Of a DNA stretch of 5,464 nt, positions 5,269-5,464 are shown piece by piece (positions within the stretch are counted from its first letter, which is position 1; the number at the start of each line of letters is the position of its first letter). Made by a program: the position numbers and the translations under genes. The notes beneath the pieces were generated by a model. It was not told where the DNA came from and ran no database searches. It saw only the letters and a list, made by a program, of their open reading frames with translations. Where the stretch lies: positions 1 to 5,464 of the forward strand of contig JACNHM010000552.1 in NCBI GenBank assembly GCA_014383605.1, read 5' to 3'. This stretch comes from Chloroflexota bacterium. GTDB taxonomy: Bacteria > Chloroflexota > Anaerolineae > UBA3071.

Positions 5269-5464
5269 ATGTCCCTCTCCACGCTTTTGAGCGACTGGCA
5301 AACCGATCCCAATATCGCCTCCAACATCGCTGCGTTGCGGACCTTCCCCCCACATCCGGCGCAGTTCGCGCCGTTCCCCGATGACCTCCATCCCGCACTG
5401 GTGGACGCCCTGCGCACCCGTGGCATCAGCAGGCTTTACGCCCATCAGGCGACGGCGTGGCAAC
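5269..5464 (+). CDS. DEAD/DEAH-box helicase, MrfA/YprA-like, N-terminal fragment
   Basis: The frame opens at ATG 5269 and runs off the right edge after 65 codons (MSLSTLLSDW ... RLYAHQATAWQ). The ending GISRLYAHQATAWQ (52-65) is the Q-motif region that precedes the Walker A motif in superfamily-2 helicases. The spacing, with a short acidic and proline-rich lead (FPDDLHPALVDALRTRGI) before LYxHQ, is typical of the large MrfA/YprA-type DNA helicases that carry a C-terminal DUF1998 zinc-binding region. In Bacillus subtilis MrfA takes part in mitomycin-damage repair. The ATPase motifs are beyond the window, so the subfamily call is an inference from the N-terminus. Family members usually exceed 700 residues, so less than a tenth is present. 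The gene follows the second MFS gene by 21 bp with a good ribosome site; no functional link between the two is evident. Confidence 0.75.
   Translation, partial: MSLSTLLSDWQTDPNIASNIAALRTFPPHPAQFAPFPDDLHPALVDALRTRGISRLYAHQATAWQ

Noticed and set aside
5244..5463. Minus-strand frames at the right edge
   Set aside because: The plus strand from 5269 reads as a helicase N-terminus with a proper ribosome site; the minus frames are shadows.

Overview
The window holds six protein-coding genes, two of them cut by the window edges, and three short intergenic stretches. No RNA gene, CRISPR array, transposase or integrase is visible. The chromosome is bacterial, of moderate to high GC. The gene families, plus the 7-nt-periodic GGAGATT / CCAACAT intergenic repeats, recall environmental Chloroflexota (Anaerolineae or Caldilineae type). 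That placement is an impression from memory, not a demonstrated assignment.

Layout. (1) 1-644, plus: C-terminal part of an FGGY sugar kinase, closest in look to xylulokinase. (2) 634-749: a 7-nt-periodic imperfect inverted repeat (copy 1). It supplies the kinase stop codon and ends exactly at the Shine-Dalgarno of the next gene. (3) 757-1908, plus: a GNAT-like acyltransferase-family protein, followed after 5 bp by (4) 1914-3125, plus, a 12-helix MFS transporter; these two look like one operon. (5) 3128-3161: a perfect 15-bp-stem hairpin between convergent genes. (6) 3168-3899, minus: a histidine phosphatase (RHG family). (7) 3903-3988: a second copy of the periodic repeat, oriented towards the phosphatase gene and again ending in its AAGGAG. 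Upstream of it is a minus-strand promoter candidate with a perfect TATAAT and a 17-bp dyad between -10 and -35. (8) 4045-5247, plus: a second, different MFS transporter, divergent from the phosphatase. (9) 5269 to the window end, plus: the start of a DEAD/DEAH-box helicase of the MrfA/YprA type.

No common pathway is evident. The sugar kinase and the two transporters would fit uptake and use of small molecules, but neither transporter has a readable substrate. The GNAT-like protein and phosphatase are family-level calls only.

The most interesting signal is the pair of periodic repeats. Both copies sit between a gene or promoter and the next start codon, both point the same way relative to the downstream gene, and both share the loop TTTTGYTCC and a conserved 3' end carrying the ribosome-binding site. 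They differ mainly in the number of 7-nt units. This looks like a dispersed 5'-leader element that carries its own Shine-Dalgarno. It also explains why the longest open frames of both downstream genes have spurious N-terminal extensions.
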